From the NCBI GenBank assembly GCA_035353395.1, contig DAOPZL010000011.1:10381-74380 (forward strand): a stretch of 64,000 bases of DNA. The letters are read 5' to 3'. This document shows positions 35,171 through 44,482 of this stretch, piece by piece. Made by a program: the position numbers and the translations under genes. Below the pieces are notes generated by a model, which was given only the letters and a program-made list of their open reading frames with translations, did no database searches and was not told the DNA's origin. Each line of letters begins with the position of its first letter. The first letter of the stretch is position 1. Origin of the DNA: UBA1801 sp035353395. Lineage in GTDB: Bacteria; Acidobacteriota; Holophagae; Holophagales; Holophagaceae.

Positions 35171-35422
35171 ATGGATGGGATCAAGCCGGGGGCTTGCATG
35201 CTCTGGAGGCCGGCCACGAGCGGCGTGTCCGCCCTGGTGACGGTGGTCTCGCTGGACCTGGCGAACGACCGGGCGCTGGTCCACGTCACGCGGGCCTCCA
35301 CCGGGACCTGCGCCGCCCACTGGGTCGACATGAACCAGCTCTCCGGAGCCCCCGCGGACGCCTGTCCGTGCCCCTGCGCCGCCAAGGCGGCCCGCGCGGA
35401 CACGGGGCACGACGCCGCCTGA
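35171..35422 (+). CDS. Small hypothetical protein with Cys-rich tail
   Basis: An 83-residue protein I do not recognise. The first two-thirds look like a small beta-rich domain (LWRPATSGVSALVTVVSLDLANDRALVHVT, then AAHWVDMNQL); the tail carries Cys in ACPCPCAAK. The ATG at 35171 has GAGG about 7 nt upstream; the longer open frame upstream lacks sensible composition. It sits alone between the racemase-family gene and sbcD. The ADACPCPCAAK tail could bind metal, but with no relatives recognised the call rests on frame, RBS and codon usage only. Confidence 0.5.
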   Translation: MDGIKPGACMLWRPATSGVSALVTVVSLDLANDRALVHVTRASTGTCAAHWVDMNQLSGAPADACPCPCAAKAARADTGHDAA

Positions 35423-35474
35423 GCGCGGATCCCCATCACCCGGGCGGATCGGACGCCCGCGCGCGGAGCACCGG

Positions 35475-36674
35475 ATGAGAATCCTGCACACGGCCGACTG
35501 GCACCTGGGGGCGACGCTGGAGGAGTGTCCGAGGGAGGCGGACCATCGCCACTTCCTGGGCTGGCTGAGGGATGCGCTGGTCGCGGAGGAGGTGGACCTC
35601 CTGATCGTGGCCGGGGATGTCTTCGACGCCCCGGCGCCCTCGGCCGAGGCCCAGTCCCTCTACTACCGCTTCCTGCACGGCCTGGCGGGCACCCCCTTGA
35701 GGCAGATGATCGTGGTGGGCGGCAACCATGATTCCGCCTCGCGCCTCGACGCCCCCCGGGACCTGCTGGCCGCCTTCGGCGTGCATGTGGTGGGCGGCGT
35801 GGAGGAACCGCCCGGGCGCCACCTTTTCCCGGTGACGGATGGAGCAGGGCAGGTGCGGGCCGTGGTCGCCGCGGTCCCCTTCGTCAACGAGTGGCGCCTG
35901 GGCTTCCGGGGCCGGGAAGGCAGCGACGAAGCGCAGCAGGAGGCGCTGGGCGCGCCGTTCCGGGCCTTCTACCGCGCGCTCGCGGACCAGGCCTGCCGGC
36001 GCTGGCCCGGCGTTCCGCTCCTGGCCACGGGGCATCTCGCCGCCGCGGGAAGCGACCGGACCGACGCCCCCCAGGAAATCCACCTCGTCGGCACCCTGGG
36101 GGGGCTCCCCGCGACCATCTTCGATGCCCGCTATGCCTACGTGGCCCTCGGGCACATCCATCGCGCCCACCAGGTGGACGGCACCCGGGCCTGGTACAGC
36201 GGCAGTCCCATCGCCCTCAACGTCAAGGAGGGGCGCTCGCCCCGCACCGTGAACCTGGTGGATCTGGCTCCGGACGGCTCCGTGGAGGTCCTCCGCCTGC
36301 CGATCCCGGGGACCCGGCAGGTGGTCGAATGCGCCGGATCCTTCGAGGAGGTGAAGCTCCGCCTGGCCCGCATGAGCTGGGACGAGGGGCTGCCTCCCTT
36401 GGTGAAGGTGGACCTGGAAGTCGAAGCCTATACCGTGGGACTCGAGGAGGAGTGCCGGCGGTTCGTGGAAGGCCTCGAGCCTGCCCCCGTCCTGGTCGGG
36501 ATCGTCCAGACCCAGGCCCGCCGTCCCCAGGCCGAAGGCGCGCCGGCGCCCTCCAGGCTGGCGGACCTGGAGCCTAGGGAGGTCTTCCGGATGCTGTGCG
36601 GCGCGAGGGGGGAGGACTACGACGGCCTGAGGGACGCCTTCGAGGCCCTCCTGGCGGAGGAGGGACGGGCATGA
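35475..36674 (+). CDS. sbcD: Exonuclease SbcCD, D subunit
   Basis: A 399-residue Mre11-type nuclease. Metallophosphoesterase motifs are ILHTADWHLG (Asp8, His10), VAGDVFDAPAPS, VVGGNHDSASR, a later ATGHLAAAG and ALGHIHRAHQV. The C-terminal cap domain (about 280-399) ends in a charged region. It forms the nuclease of the SbcCD complex that opens hairpins and processes blocked DNA ends. Its TGA overlaps the sbcC ATG (ATGA), so the two are translationally coupled. Confidence 0.95.
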   Translation: MRILHTADWHLGATLEECPREADHRHFLGWLRDALVAEEVDLLIVAGDVFDAPAPSAEAQSLYYRFLHGLAGTPLRQMIVVGGNHDSASRLDAPRDLLAAFGVHVVGGVEEPPGRHLFPVTDGAGQVRAVVAAVPFVNEWRLGFRGREGSDEAQQEALGAPFRAFYRALADQACRRWPGVPLLATGHLAAAGSDRTDAPQEIHLVGTLGGLPATIFDARYAYVALGHIHRAHQVDGTRAWYSGSPIALNVKEGRSPRTVNLVDLAPDGSVEVLRLPIPGTRQVVECAGSFEEVKLRLARMSWDEGLPPLVKVDLEVEAYTVGLEEECRRFVEGLEPAPVLVGIVQTQARRPQAEGAPAPSRLADLEPREVFRMLCGARGEDYDGLRDAFEALLAEEGRA

Positions 36675-39600
36675 GACTCCTCGAACTGCGCATGGAGAAC
36701 CTCAACGCGCTCTATGGGAAGCACGCTATCGACTTCCGGAAGGATCTCCAGGAGGCGCCCCTCTTCCTCATCAGCGGGCCGACAGGAGCTGGGAAGAGCA
36801 CCCTCCTGGACGCCATCTCCCTGGCCCTGTTCGGCGTCACGCCCCGCCTGCGCCCGGAGGGAAGCCTGGAGGCCAGGCTCGACCAGGCCCCGGCCCACAT
36901 CCTGTCCCACGGGACGGCCCGGGGGAAGGCCGCGCTCACCTTCCGCAAGAGCAGCCCCGGGGAGAGCCCCGCCATCTACCGCGCCACCTGGGAAGTCTGG
37001 CGCGGCAACCGGCGGAACCCCAGGCCGGAGGGCGCGATCCAGGGCCCCTACCGGTGGCTGGAGCGCCTGGACGGCCAGGAATGGGTACGGCTGGCCACCG
37101 ACTACCCCGGCGAGCAGGGCCGGGTGCGGGACCTGGAGGCGGCCCTGAAGGAGGCCCTGGAGGGGTTCTCCCTGCAGGACTTCACCCGCTGCATGCTGCT
37201 GGCCCAGGGGGACTTCGACGCCTTCCTGAAGGCGCCGGAAGCCGAGCGGAGCGCCATCCTGGAGCGCCTCACGGGGACCGGGCAGTACCAGCGGATCGGG
37301 GCCCGGGCCGCCCGCCGCCTGCGCGAAGCCAAGGAAGCCTGCGCCCAGGCCGAACGCGCGCTGGGCGGCCTGACGGTCCTGGACGAAGCGGGTCTGGAGG
37401 CCCTGCGCCGCACCCTGGCGGACCAGGAGGCCGCGGTCCTGGAGGCCCGGCGGACCTGCCGGGAGATCCAGGCCTGCCTGCACTGGCTGGACGAGGATGA
37501 GGCGCTGACGAATTCCGAGGAGGCCGCGCGCGCCGCGCTGGCCCGCGCCGAGGAGGCCCAGGCGGCCGCGGCGCCGGATCTGGCCCGGCTGGCCTCCTTC
37601 GAGGAAGCCCGGGAGGCCTTGGGCCACCTCGCCTCGACCCGCGCCCGCCGCGCCGCCGTCCAGGAGCTGGCCGCCCGCCTGGAGGCGCTGGCTGCCGAAG
37701 CGGCCAGGCGGGAGGCGCAGCTCGAACTCGACGAGCAGGAGGAGCGCCTGGCGGCGGAGGCCCATGCGGAGGCCCGGGAGTCCCTGGCCGGGCGCGAGCC
37801 GGAGCTGCAGCGCGCGCGGGAGTTGCGCGCTGCCCTCGCCGCCGCCCGGGAGGAAGCCCGGAAGGCCGGAGACAAGCACCGAGCGGCGGAGGACGAGCGG
37901 ACGCGGCGGGAGAGCGTCCTGGCCGAAGCCGCGGAGACGCTGCGGGCGCGGGACCAGGCTGCCGCGCAGGCGGAGGCCGATCTGGCCGACGCGCCCTGGG
38001 AATCGCTGTCCGGCGCCCTCGGGGCCCTGGAAGCCCGGCATCGCGCCCTCCAGGCGCGCGTGGAGCAGCTGGTCCGGGACGAACGTGAGCGGCGGGACCT
38101 GGCCGCGAAACTGCCGGAACAGGCGCAGATCTGCCTGGACGCCCGCGAGGGATGGAGGCTCCAGTCGGGGCTGCTCGAAACTCGCCTGGCCGAAGAGACG
38201 GCCTGCCGGAAGGACCTCGAAGCCCTGCTCGAGGGGGCCCCGGAGCCCGCCGAGGTCCGCCGCAGGCTGGAGAGGGACCGCGACGCGCTGCTGCTGCGGC
38301 GGGCTTCCCTGGAAGCGCTGGCCGGGCAGATCCAGGAAGCCGCCCAGGCCGGAAGCCGCGCCTTCGAGGCGGAGTCCCTGGCGGCGCGCGAAGCCGGCCG
38401 GGCTTCCGCCGCGGAAGCTCTCGCGCGGGAAGCCGGGCGGACCCTCGACGGGACCCTGGAAACGGAGGCCAGTCTGGCGCGGAGCCTCGACCTCATGCGC
38501 TGGGCCCGCGACCTGGCCAAGGAGCGGGGCCGCCTCCAGGAGGGCCGGCCCTGCCCGCTCTGCGGCGCGGAGGCTCATCCGGCCCTGGTGGATCCGGACC
38601 AGGAAGGCAAGGACCGGCAGGTCAAGGCCGAGTGCGCGCGGCTGGAGGCCGCCTTCGCCCAGGCCCAGGCCCAGGTGCTTCTGGCCCGGGGGGCGCTGCG
38701 GGAGGCCGAGGCGGCCTTCCACGCGGCCGGGGGGGAGGCGCGGAATGTCCAGCGGCTGTCCGAGGAGGCCAAGGTGGCCCTGGCCCGCCTCCGGGATTCC
38801 CTCGGCGCGGCCGCCGCGGTCCTCGGCGTCGAACCATGCAGTGCCCAGGTCGCCCGCGCCCTGGAGGCCGTGGACGAGGACCATCGGCGGCTGGAAGCCC
38901 GCCGGCGGGAGCTGGACGCGGCGGACTCCGCCCTGAGGAAGGCCGCGGGCGATGCCGCCGAGGCCCGCGTGCGGACCGGCGAGCTGGAGATCCTGGCGCG
39001 GCAGGCCGAGGACCGTCTCTCGTCGCTCCGGGAGCGTCTCCTGGCCGAGGATGCGCGGCTGGCCCAGGCGGAAAGCTCGCTGGCGGCCGACCGGGCTGCC
39101 CTGGCCGGGGACTTCGCCGCGCACCAGCTGCCGGAGGACGATCCCCTGGCCGAGGCCCGCGGTCGGGTGGGACGCTTCCAGAGGGCCCGCACCGCCCGCG
39201 AGGAGGCGGCCCGGACCCGGGAGGCGGCCCTTCGCGCCCACGAGGCGGCCGGCCTGGCCCTGGAGGGCGCCCGCCGCGAGGCGGACGCCCGGCGCCAGGA
39301 GGACGGGGAACGCCGGGCGCGCCTGGCGGAAGCCGGGGACGCCGTCGCGGGGTGCCTCGGAGGCGAGGATCCCGAGCCGCTCCACCGGGCCTTGAAGGCG
39401 TCGGTGGACGCGCGCGGGAAGGAACTCCAGGACCGGCGGGATCGCCTCCAGGCCGCCCGCGACGCGCGGACCAAGGCCCTGGCGGACCGGGACGGCGCGG
39501 CCCAGGCGCTGGCTTCCGGGCGGAGGGAGCTGCTCGACCAGGAGGCCCGCCTGGCGGACCTGGCCGCGCCCCTGGGCGGGGAAGCGGCGCTGGACGCGCG

Positions 39601-40426
39601 GTTCCTTCCGGAGGCGGAAGCCAAGACCCTGGCGGACCGGCGCAACACCCTGGACGGGGCGCGCCGGGATGCCGCGACGGCCCTGCGGACCCTCCAGGAA
39701 CATCTGGCCCTGCACCGGGCGCACCGTCCGGACGGGCTCGGGGCCTGTCCGGACCGCTCCGCCCTGGAACGGCGGGGGGAGGAGGCCCAGGCGGTCCAGG
39801 ACCGCCAGAGCGAGGACGTGGGGCGGACCCGGGCCGCCCTGGACGAACAGGAGGGGGCCCGCCTCCGGCAGGCTGAGGCCCTGGAACAGCTCCGGGCCGC
39901 CCAGGCGGACCTGTCCCTCTGGACCCGCATGAACCGGCTGATCGGCGCCAACGAGGGCGAGGCCTTCCGGAGGTTCGCGCAGGTGCTCAACCTGCGGGAC
40001 CTCCTCGCCAAGGCCAACGCCCGCCTCGCGCGCCTGCGCCCCCGCTACCGCCTCCAGCCGGCCCGGGACGACCAGGGCGTCGAGCGCCTGGCCTTCTTCA
40101 TCGAGGATACCGCCCACGCCTGCGAATGCCGACCCGTGAGCACCCTCTCGGGGGGCGAGACCTTCCTCGTCTCCCTCTCCCTGGCCCTCGCCCTGGCCGA
40201 CTACCGGACGGTGCGCATGCCCATCGAGACCCTGCTGCTGGACGAGGGCTTCGGCACCCTGGACCCCAAGACCTTGGCGGATGTCCTCGGAACCCTCGGG
40301 GCACTCACCAGCCAGGGCACCCAGGTGGGCCTGATCAGCCATGTGGAGGCCTTGCAGGAGAAGATCCCCGCCCGGATCCTCGTCGAGCCCACTGGACCCG
40401 GCCGCAGCCGGGTGCGAATCGGATGA
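36671..40426 (+). CDS. sbcC: Exonuclease SbcCD, C subunit (Rad50-like SMC ATPase)
   Basis: A 1251-residue ATPase. Walker A is SGPTGAGKSTLLDAI near residue 40. Long Ala/Glu/Arg-rich coiled coils flank a zinc hook with CPLCGAEAHP (about 620-630). The C-terminal half holds the signature LSGGETFLVSLSLALAL and Walker B TLLLDEGFGTLD. It partners SbcD in double-strand-break processing and hairpin cleavage. Length is at the upper end for SbcC. The ATG at 36671 overlaps the sbcD stop. The coiled-coil region is very GC-rich and compositionally biased, so long open frames on the opposite strand are shadows. Confidence 0.95.
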   Translation: MRLLELRMENLNALYGKHAIDFRKDLQEAPLFLISGPTGAGKSTLLDAISLALFGVTPRLRPEGSLEARLDQAPAHILSHGTARGKAALTFRKSSPGESPAIYRATWEVWRGNRRNPRPEGAIQGPYRWLERLDGQEWVRLATDYPGEQGRVRDLEAALKEALEGFSLQDFTRCMLLAQGDFDAFLKAPEAERSAILERLTGTGQYQRIGARAARRLREAKEACAQAERALGGLTVLDEAGLEALRRTLADQEAAVLEARRTCREIQACLHWLDEDEALTNSEEAARAALARAEEAQAAAAPDLARLASFEEAREALGHLASTRARRAAVQELAARLEALAAEAARREAQLELDEQEERLAAEAHAEARESLAGREPELQRARELRAALAAAREEARKAGDKHRAAEDERTRRESVLAEAAETLRARDQAAAQAEADLADAPWESLSGALGALEARHRALQARVEQLVRDERERRDLAAKLPEQAQICLDAREGWRLQSGLLETRLAEETACRKDLEALLEGAPEPAEVRRRLERDRDALLLRRASLEALAGQIQEAAQAGSRAFEAESLAAREAGRASAAEALAREAGRTLDGTLETEASLARSLDLMRWARDLAKERGRLQEGRPCPLCGAEAHPALVDPDQEGKDRQVKAECARLEAAFAQAQAQVLLARGALREAEAAFHAAGGEARNVQRLSEEAKVALARLRDSLGAAAAVLGVEPCSAQVARALEAVDEDHRRLEARRRELDAADSALRKAAGDAAEARVRTGELEILARQAEDRLSSLRERLLAEDARLAQAESSLAADRAALAGDFAAHQLPEDDPLAEARGRVGRFQRARTAREEAARTREAALRAHEAAGLALEGARREADARRQEDGERRARLAEAGDAVAGCLGGEDPEPLHRALKASVDARGKELQDRRDRLQAARDARTKALADRDGAAQALASGRRELLDQEARLADLAAPLGGEAALDARFLPEAEAKTLADRRNTLDGARRDAATALRTLQEHLALHRAHRPDGLGACPDRSALERRGEEAQAVQDRQSEDVGRTRAALDEQEGARLRQAEALEQLRAAQADLSLWTRMNRLIGANEGEAFRRFAQVLNLRDLLAKANARLARLRPRYRLQPARDDQGVERLAFFIEDTAHACECRPVSTLSGGETFLVSLSLALALADYRTVRMPIETLLLDEGFGTLDPKTLADVLGTLGALTSQGTQVGLISHVEALQEKIPARILVEPTGPGRSRVRIG

Positions 40427-40739
40427 ATCCCGATCGAGAGCGCTGAGTGTGTCGCTCCGTGGGTGGGTGCCACGGGGGGCCTGGATGGGAGCACCTCGAG
40501 GATCCGGATGAGGAAGGGAACCAGCGGGTCTTCGGGTCCCGGACAGGCTCCCGCGGATGCGGTTCCTTCCCCTGGCTGAGATCGGCGCACGGGTCCCGTT
40601 CGGAAGCCGGATGGGGCCTGGCCCGGCCGGCGAGCGGACCCTTTGCCAGCCCAGGCGAGACCGTCAGCCGTTTCATCGGCATCCTTTTCGCGCCACGCAT
40701 CCTGGTCGAGTGGGTTCTCCCTCTCGGCAGGGGCGGGCG
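40427..40739. other. Gap between sbcC and the Se-dependent xanthine dehydrogenase, no gene seen
   Basis: A 313-bp stretch between two convergent genes. Frames are open on both strands, but none has a good ribosome-binding site or recognisable protein pattern. A weak hairpin GAGCG/CGCTC (40438-40457) follows the sbcC stop. No promoter or clear terminator is evident. Confidence 0.5.
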
Positions 40740-43301
40740 TCACCGCTTGCGGCTGTAGGGAGTCCCGGGCAGGGGGAGCTGGGTGCGGAAGACACCGTCC
40801 CGGCGGAAGTAGGCCCCTGCCACGGCGGGGGCCGTGGGGATCGATACGATCTCGCCCACGCCCTTGGCGCCGAAGGCGACGCCGTTGGGCTGCGAGCGCA
40901 CCAGGACGGTCTCGATCCGGGGCACCTGGGTGGAACGGAGCAGGCCCAGGGTCCCGAATCTGGCCGTCGGCTCGCCGTCCTTCAAGGGGTAGTCCTCCGT
41001 CAGGGCGAACCCCAGCCCCATGACCACGCCCCCCTCGATCTGGCCTTCCACGTTGATCGGGTTCACGACGCGCCCGAGGTCGTGGGCGGCCACCACCTTC
41101 TCGACCTTGCCGTCCCCGTCCAGGAGCACGACCTGGGTGGCGTAGGAGTAGGCGATGTGGCTCACCGGATTCGGCTTCCGGGACCCGAAGGGGTCGGTGA
41201 CGTAGGAGAACTCCCGGTAGTATTCCCGGCCCTCCAGCGCGGCCAGGGGGGCGTGCGCCAGGTCCTTCGCCAGGTCCTGGGCCGCGAGCCGCGCCGCCTC
41301 GCCGTTGAAGACCGTCTGCCGGGAGGCCGTCGTGGTTCCGCCGTCGGGGGTCGTCGAAGTGTCCGGCCGGACCACGTCGATCGCGTCTGCGGGAATCCCC
41401 GCGGTCTCCCCCACGATCTGGATCAGCACCGAGGCCAGTCCCTGGCCGATGCAGGCGGCGCTCGTGTAGACCACGGCCTTGCCCTTCTCCACCTTGAGCC
41501 GCACGCGTCCGACGTCCGACAGCCCCACGCCGATCCCGGCGTTCTTCAGGCAGCAGGCGATGCCCGCATCGGGTCGGCTCTCGAACACGTCCTTCACGGC
41601 GAGCAGCGTCGCCTTGAGCGCCGTGTCGGGGCCGGCGACCTGGCCGTTGGGAAGCACGTCCCCGGTTTCCACGGCGTTTCGGAAGCGGATCTCCCAGGGG
41701 CTGATGCCCGCCTGGGCCGCCAGGTCGTCGAGGCAGCATTCCATGGCGAAGCAGGACTGGGTGACGCCGAAGCCGCGGAAGGCGCCGCCCGGAGGATTGT
41801 TGGTGTAGACCCCGAGGCCCAGGATGGAGACGTTGGCGATCCGATAGGGGCCGGCGGCGTGGGTACAGGCCCGTTCCAGCACCGGCCCGCCCAGGGAGGC
41901 GTAGGCGCCGGAATCGGCCAGCAGCACGGCCTTCATGGCAGTGAGGCGGCCCTCGCCGTCGCAGGCCACGGTGTAGTCCATCTCCATGGCATGGCGCTTG
42001 GGATGCACCCGGATGCTCTCCTGCCGGGAGAGCGTCAGCTTGACGGGGCGCCCGGAGATCCAGGCCAGCAGGGCTGCGTGGTGCTGGGCGCAGAGATCCT
42101 CCTTCCCGCCGAACCCGCCGCCGACCAGCTTGCTGACGACCTTCACCCGGCTCCCCGGGACGCCCAGGACGCCCACGATGCCGTGGTGGTCGTCATAGAT
42201 GCTCTGGGTGCCGGTGTAGACCGTCAGGGTGCCGTCCGGCTCGGGCACCGCCAGGGCGCTCTCCGGCTCCAGATAGGCGTGCTCGGTGGGGGCGGTGCGG
42301 AAGACGTGGTGGGAGACATGGGTGGCTTCCGCGATCGCGGCCTCGACGTCCCCCCGGTGCAGTTCGGTACGGGTCTGCAGGTTGCCGCCGGGGTGCAGCC
42401 TGGGGGCGTCCTCGGCGAGGGCGGCCCGCGGCTCGACCAGGGGAGGAAGGATGTCGAAGTCCACCTTGATCCTGGCCAGGGCCGCCTTCGCCTGGTCCAG
42501 GGTCCCGGCGGCCACCAGGGCCAGGGCGTCCCCCACGTAGCGGGTCTCCTCCCCGACGGCGATCAGGGCCGGCCAGTCCGGGACGACATGGCCCTGGAAC
42601 CGCTCGCCGGGCACGTCCCCGGCGGTGAGGACGAGGGCGACGCCCGGCGCCTTCCGGGCCTCGCCGACGTCGATGGCCTTGACCCGCACCCGGGGCTTGG
42701 GGGCCCGCAGGACGGCGCCGTGGAGCATCCCGGGCACGGCCATGTCGTTCACGTACTCCCCCGTGCCCAGCACCTTGGCCCTCGCATCCGGCCTCGGCAT
42801 CCGGTCCCCGACTCCGAAGACGTCGGCCGCCCCGGAGGGCAGGGGACCGCCCTCCCGCAGCGCCTGCGCGGCGCGGAGGACGGCCTGCTCGATCTTCACG
42901 TAGCCCGTGCAGCGGCAGATGTTCCCGTGGATGGCCTTCTTCACGTCCGCCAGGGTCGGATCGGGGTTGGCGTCCAGCAGGCCCTTGGCGCTCATGACCA
43001 TGCCGGGGGTGCAGAAGCCGCACTGGACGGCTCCTGCGCTGGCGAATGCCCAGGCGTAGATCTCCTGCTCGCGGGGAGAGAGCCCCTCCACGGTCGTCAC
43101 CGTCCGGCCGTCCAGCCTGGCGGTGGTGAGCAGGCAAGCCCGGGCGGCCTTGCCGTCCACCAGGACCATGCAGGCGCCGCAGGCACCCTCCGAGCAGCCG
43201 TCCTTGGCCGAGGTCAGACGGAGTTCCTCCCGCAGGAAGGACAGCAGGTTCCGGTCCTGGTCGGTCGCGTGCGGATGGCCGTTGACGGTGAACGAGAACA
43301 C
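40740..43301 (-). CDS. Selenium-dependent xanthine dehydrogenase (fused Fe-S and molybdopterin chain)
   Basis: An 853-residue single-chain molybdenum hydroxylase. The N-terminal part (1-150) has plant-type [2Fe-2S] ligands in GCSEGACGACMV and the second cluster in CGFCTPGM plus CRCTGY. The Mo-binding part follows, with GGGFGGKEDL, GGAFRGFG and the catalytic Glu817 in GAKGVGE. No FAD domain is fused. Length and layout match the family found in genomes encoding SelD, YqeB and YqeC, where a labile non-selenocysteine Se ligand replaces the cyanolysable sulfur. Start is GTG at 43301 with AGAGG about 10 nt upstream. The 292 bp before it (to YedF at 43594) likely hold its own promoter, though I see no clear -35/-10. 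Confidence 0.88.
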   Translation of the reverse strand: MFSFTVNGHPHATDQDRNLLSFLREELRLTSAKDGCSEGACGACMVLVDGKAARACLLTTARLDGRTVTTVEGLSPREQEIYAWAFASAGAVQCGFCTPGMVMSAKGLLDANPDPTLADVKKAIHGNICRCTGYVKIEQAVLRAAQALREGGPLPSGAADVFGVGDRMPRPDARAKVLGTGEYVNDMAVPGMLHGAVLRAPKPRVRVKAIDVGEARKAPGVALVLTAGDVPGERFQGHVVPDWPALIAVGEETRYVGDALALVAAGTLDQAKAALARIKVDFDILPPLVEPRAALAEDAPRLHPGGNLQTRTELHRGDVEAAIAEATHVSHHVFRTAPTEHAYLEPESALAVPEPDGTLTVYTGTQSIYDDHHGIVGVLGVPGSRVKVVSKLVGGGFGGKEDLCAQHHAALLAWISGRPVKLTLSRQESIRVHPKRHAMEMDYTVACDGEGRLTAMKAVLLADSGAYASLGGPVLERACTHAAGPYRIANVSILGLGVYTNNPPGGAFRGFGVTQSCFAMECCLDDLAAQAGISPWEIRFRNAVETGDVLPNGQVAGPDTALKATLLAVKDVFESRPDAGIACCLKNAGIGVGLSDVGRVRLKVEKGKAVVYTSAACIGQGLASVLIQIVGETAGIPADAIDVVRPDTSTTPDGGTTTASRQTVFNGEAARLAAQDLAKDLAHAPLAALEGREYYREFSYVTDPFGSRKPNPVSHIAYSYATQVVLLDGDGKVEKVVAAHDLGRVVNPINVEGQIEGGVVMGLGFALTEDYPLKDGEPTARFGTLGLLRSTQVPRIETVLVRSQPNGVAFGAKGVGEIVSIPTAPAVAGAYFRRDGVFRTQLPLPGTPYSRKR

Positions 43302-43593
43302 TAGCGGCAGCCTCTCATGGATGGGGGAACACCTGTCGGATCGTCCCGGTCCTCTGGTCCATGGAACGGGCTCGAACTACGCGACGGAATGCCGGGACGC
43401 GAACGGAAGGAATCCCGCGTCTGCGCATCAACCAGGGTGCATGGGGGTTTCGTCGAACGACCTGAAAGACCCGATGCTACACGAGGAATCGTACCGAAAC
43501 CTACCCGGATGGGCCAGTCATTTTTAGGATCCCCGGGCCCTCCGGGAGATCCAGAACGCGGCATGCAGGAGGCTGTTCCGCTCCGTCCCCATG

Positions 43594-44220
43594 TCACAGG
43601 CTCAGGGCTCGCCCCTCCAGGAGACAGCCGGCGATCTCCTGCATGTTGGTGACGCGTCCCGCGGACAGCTTCTCCCTGACCTTGTGGAACTCCAGGCAAG
43701 TGCCGCAGGCGAGGATCTCCACGCCGAGCCCGGCCAGCCGCTCGAGGTTGACGAGGTGCTCGGAACCCTCGATCGCGAGGAGCACGCCGCCGTTCATGAG
43801 GATCAGCCGCCGGGGCAGGTTCCCGGACTCCGTGAGGGTGTAGAGGAAGCCCCGCATGAGCAGGGCGCCCAGCTCGTCATCCCCCCGTCCGAGGGTGCGG
43901 CTGGTGAGGAGGAGGGTCCGGATGTCCGGATCGACCTTGGGCAGTCCGGGCGCGTCGCAGGGCGCCCCGGCGGGCGGCGGAAGCGCCTCGGAGCCGGACG
44001 GCCGGATGAGGATGCGGGCCTCGTCCCCGGATTCCTCGACACGCTCCACGGCGCAGCCGGCGTGGGTCGCGAAACGCACGACGTTCTCCCGGCTGGCGGG
44101 GGAGTCCACGATCACCAGGATCTGGCCGGGACCGCCCTCCGCCAGGGCCTTGCGGGTCAGGATCACGGGCTGGGGACAGGCGAGACCGCGGGCGTCGATG
44201 ACCCTAGGGGCAAGGCTCAT
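43594..44220 (-). CDS. yedF: Selenium metabolism protein YedF
   Basis: A 208-residue two-domain protein. Residues 1-75 form a TusA/SirA-like domain with Cys15 in ARGLACPQPVILT. Residues about 100-208 resemble a DsrE-like domain with Cys in LACGTCLEFHKVREKL. This fusion is the YedF type that co-occurs with SelD in organisms using selenium. It probably relays persulfide- or selenide-level selenium. It starts inside the end of the DUF3343 gene (17-nt overlap). A role in delivering Se to the molybdenum hydroxylases is inference from context. Confidence 0.85.
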   Translation of the reverse strand: MSLAPRVIDARGLACPQPVILTRKALAEGGPGQILVIVDSPASRENVVRFATHAGCAVERVEESGDEARILIRPSGSEALPPPAGAPCDAPGLPKVDPDIRTLLLTSRTLGRGDDELGALLMRGFLYTLTESGNLPRRLILMNGGVLLAIEGSEHLVNLERLAGLGVEILACGTCLEFHKVREKLSAGRVTNMQEIAGCLLEGRALSL

Positions 44221-44482
44221 AGTGTTTCTCCTTTCGTCCGGATTCCGGGGACAGGGATTCGACGACGCGCCACAGGCCTTCCGCCCCCTGGGCCCTCAGG
44301 GCGGACATGGCGGTCCCGCAGGCCGGGGCGCCGGGCTCCAGGGGGCCCGCCAGCAGGCAGAACCCGCACTGGCCGTGGATCCTGCGGGGCACGGGAACCA
44401 GCTCCACCGGGACCTTCCCGGCCAGCTCCTTCTCCGCGCGGAGGGCCGCCTGGGTGGAGGGGAAGGTGGCGACGAGGTACAT
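44204..44482 (-). CDS. DUF3343-family small protein
   Basis: A 92-residue protein: MYLVATFPSTQAALRAEKEL at the start and conserved Cys in HGQCGFCLLAGP. DUF3343 proteins are small putative Se/S-carrier proteins found between selD and yedF in selenium loci. The start ATG at 44482 shares one base with the selD stop (TGATG), and the 3' end overlaps yedF by 17 nt, so all three are translationally coupled. In this order it may be the carrier between SelD and YedF. Confidence 0.8.
   Translation of the reverse strand: MYLVATFPSTQAALRAEKELAGKVPVELVPVPRRIHGQCGFCLLAGPLEPGAPACGTAMSALRAQGAEGLWRVVESLSPESGRKEKHYEPCP

Noticed and set aside
36617..40342. A 1241-codon open frame on the strand opposite sbcC
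   Set aside because: It has a Gly/Pro/Arg/Gln-rich composition with no domains and mirrors a highly conserved gene. High GC content keeps antisense frames open; similar long shadows lie opposite hydA (3781-5796), the histidine kinase (1521-3410) and the hypF gene (9447-11612).
40447..40758. A 103-codon frame after sbcC
   Set aside because: No RBS, no recognisable pattern, and it runs into the 3' end of the convergent xanthine dehydrogenase gene.
43552..43575. Terminator hairpin in GATCCCCGGGCCCTCCGGGAGATC downstream of yedF
   Set aside because: The stem has several mismatches and no T-run follows on the minus strand.
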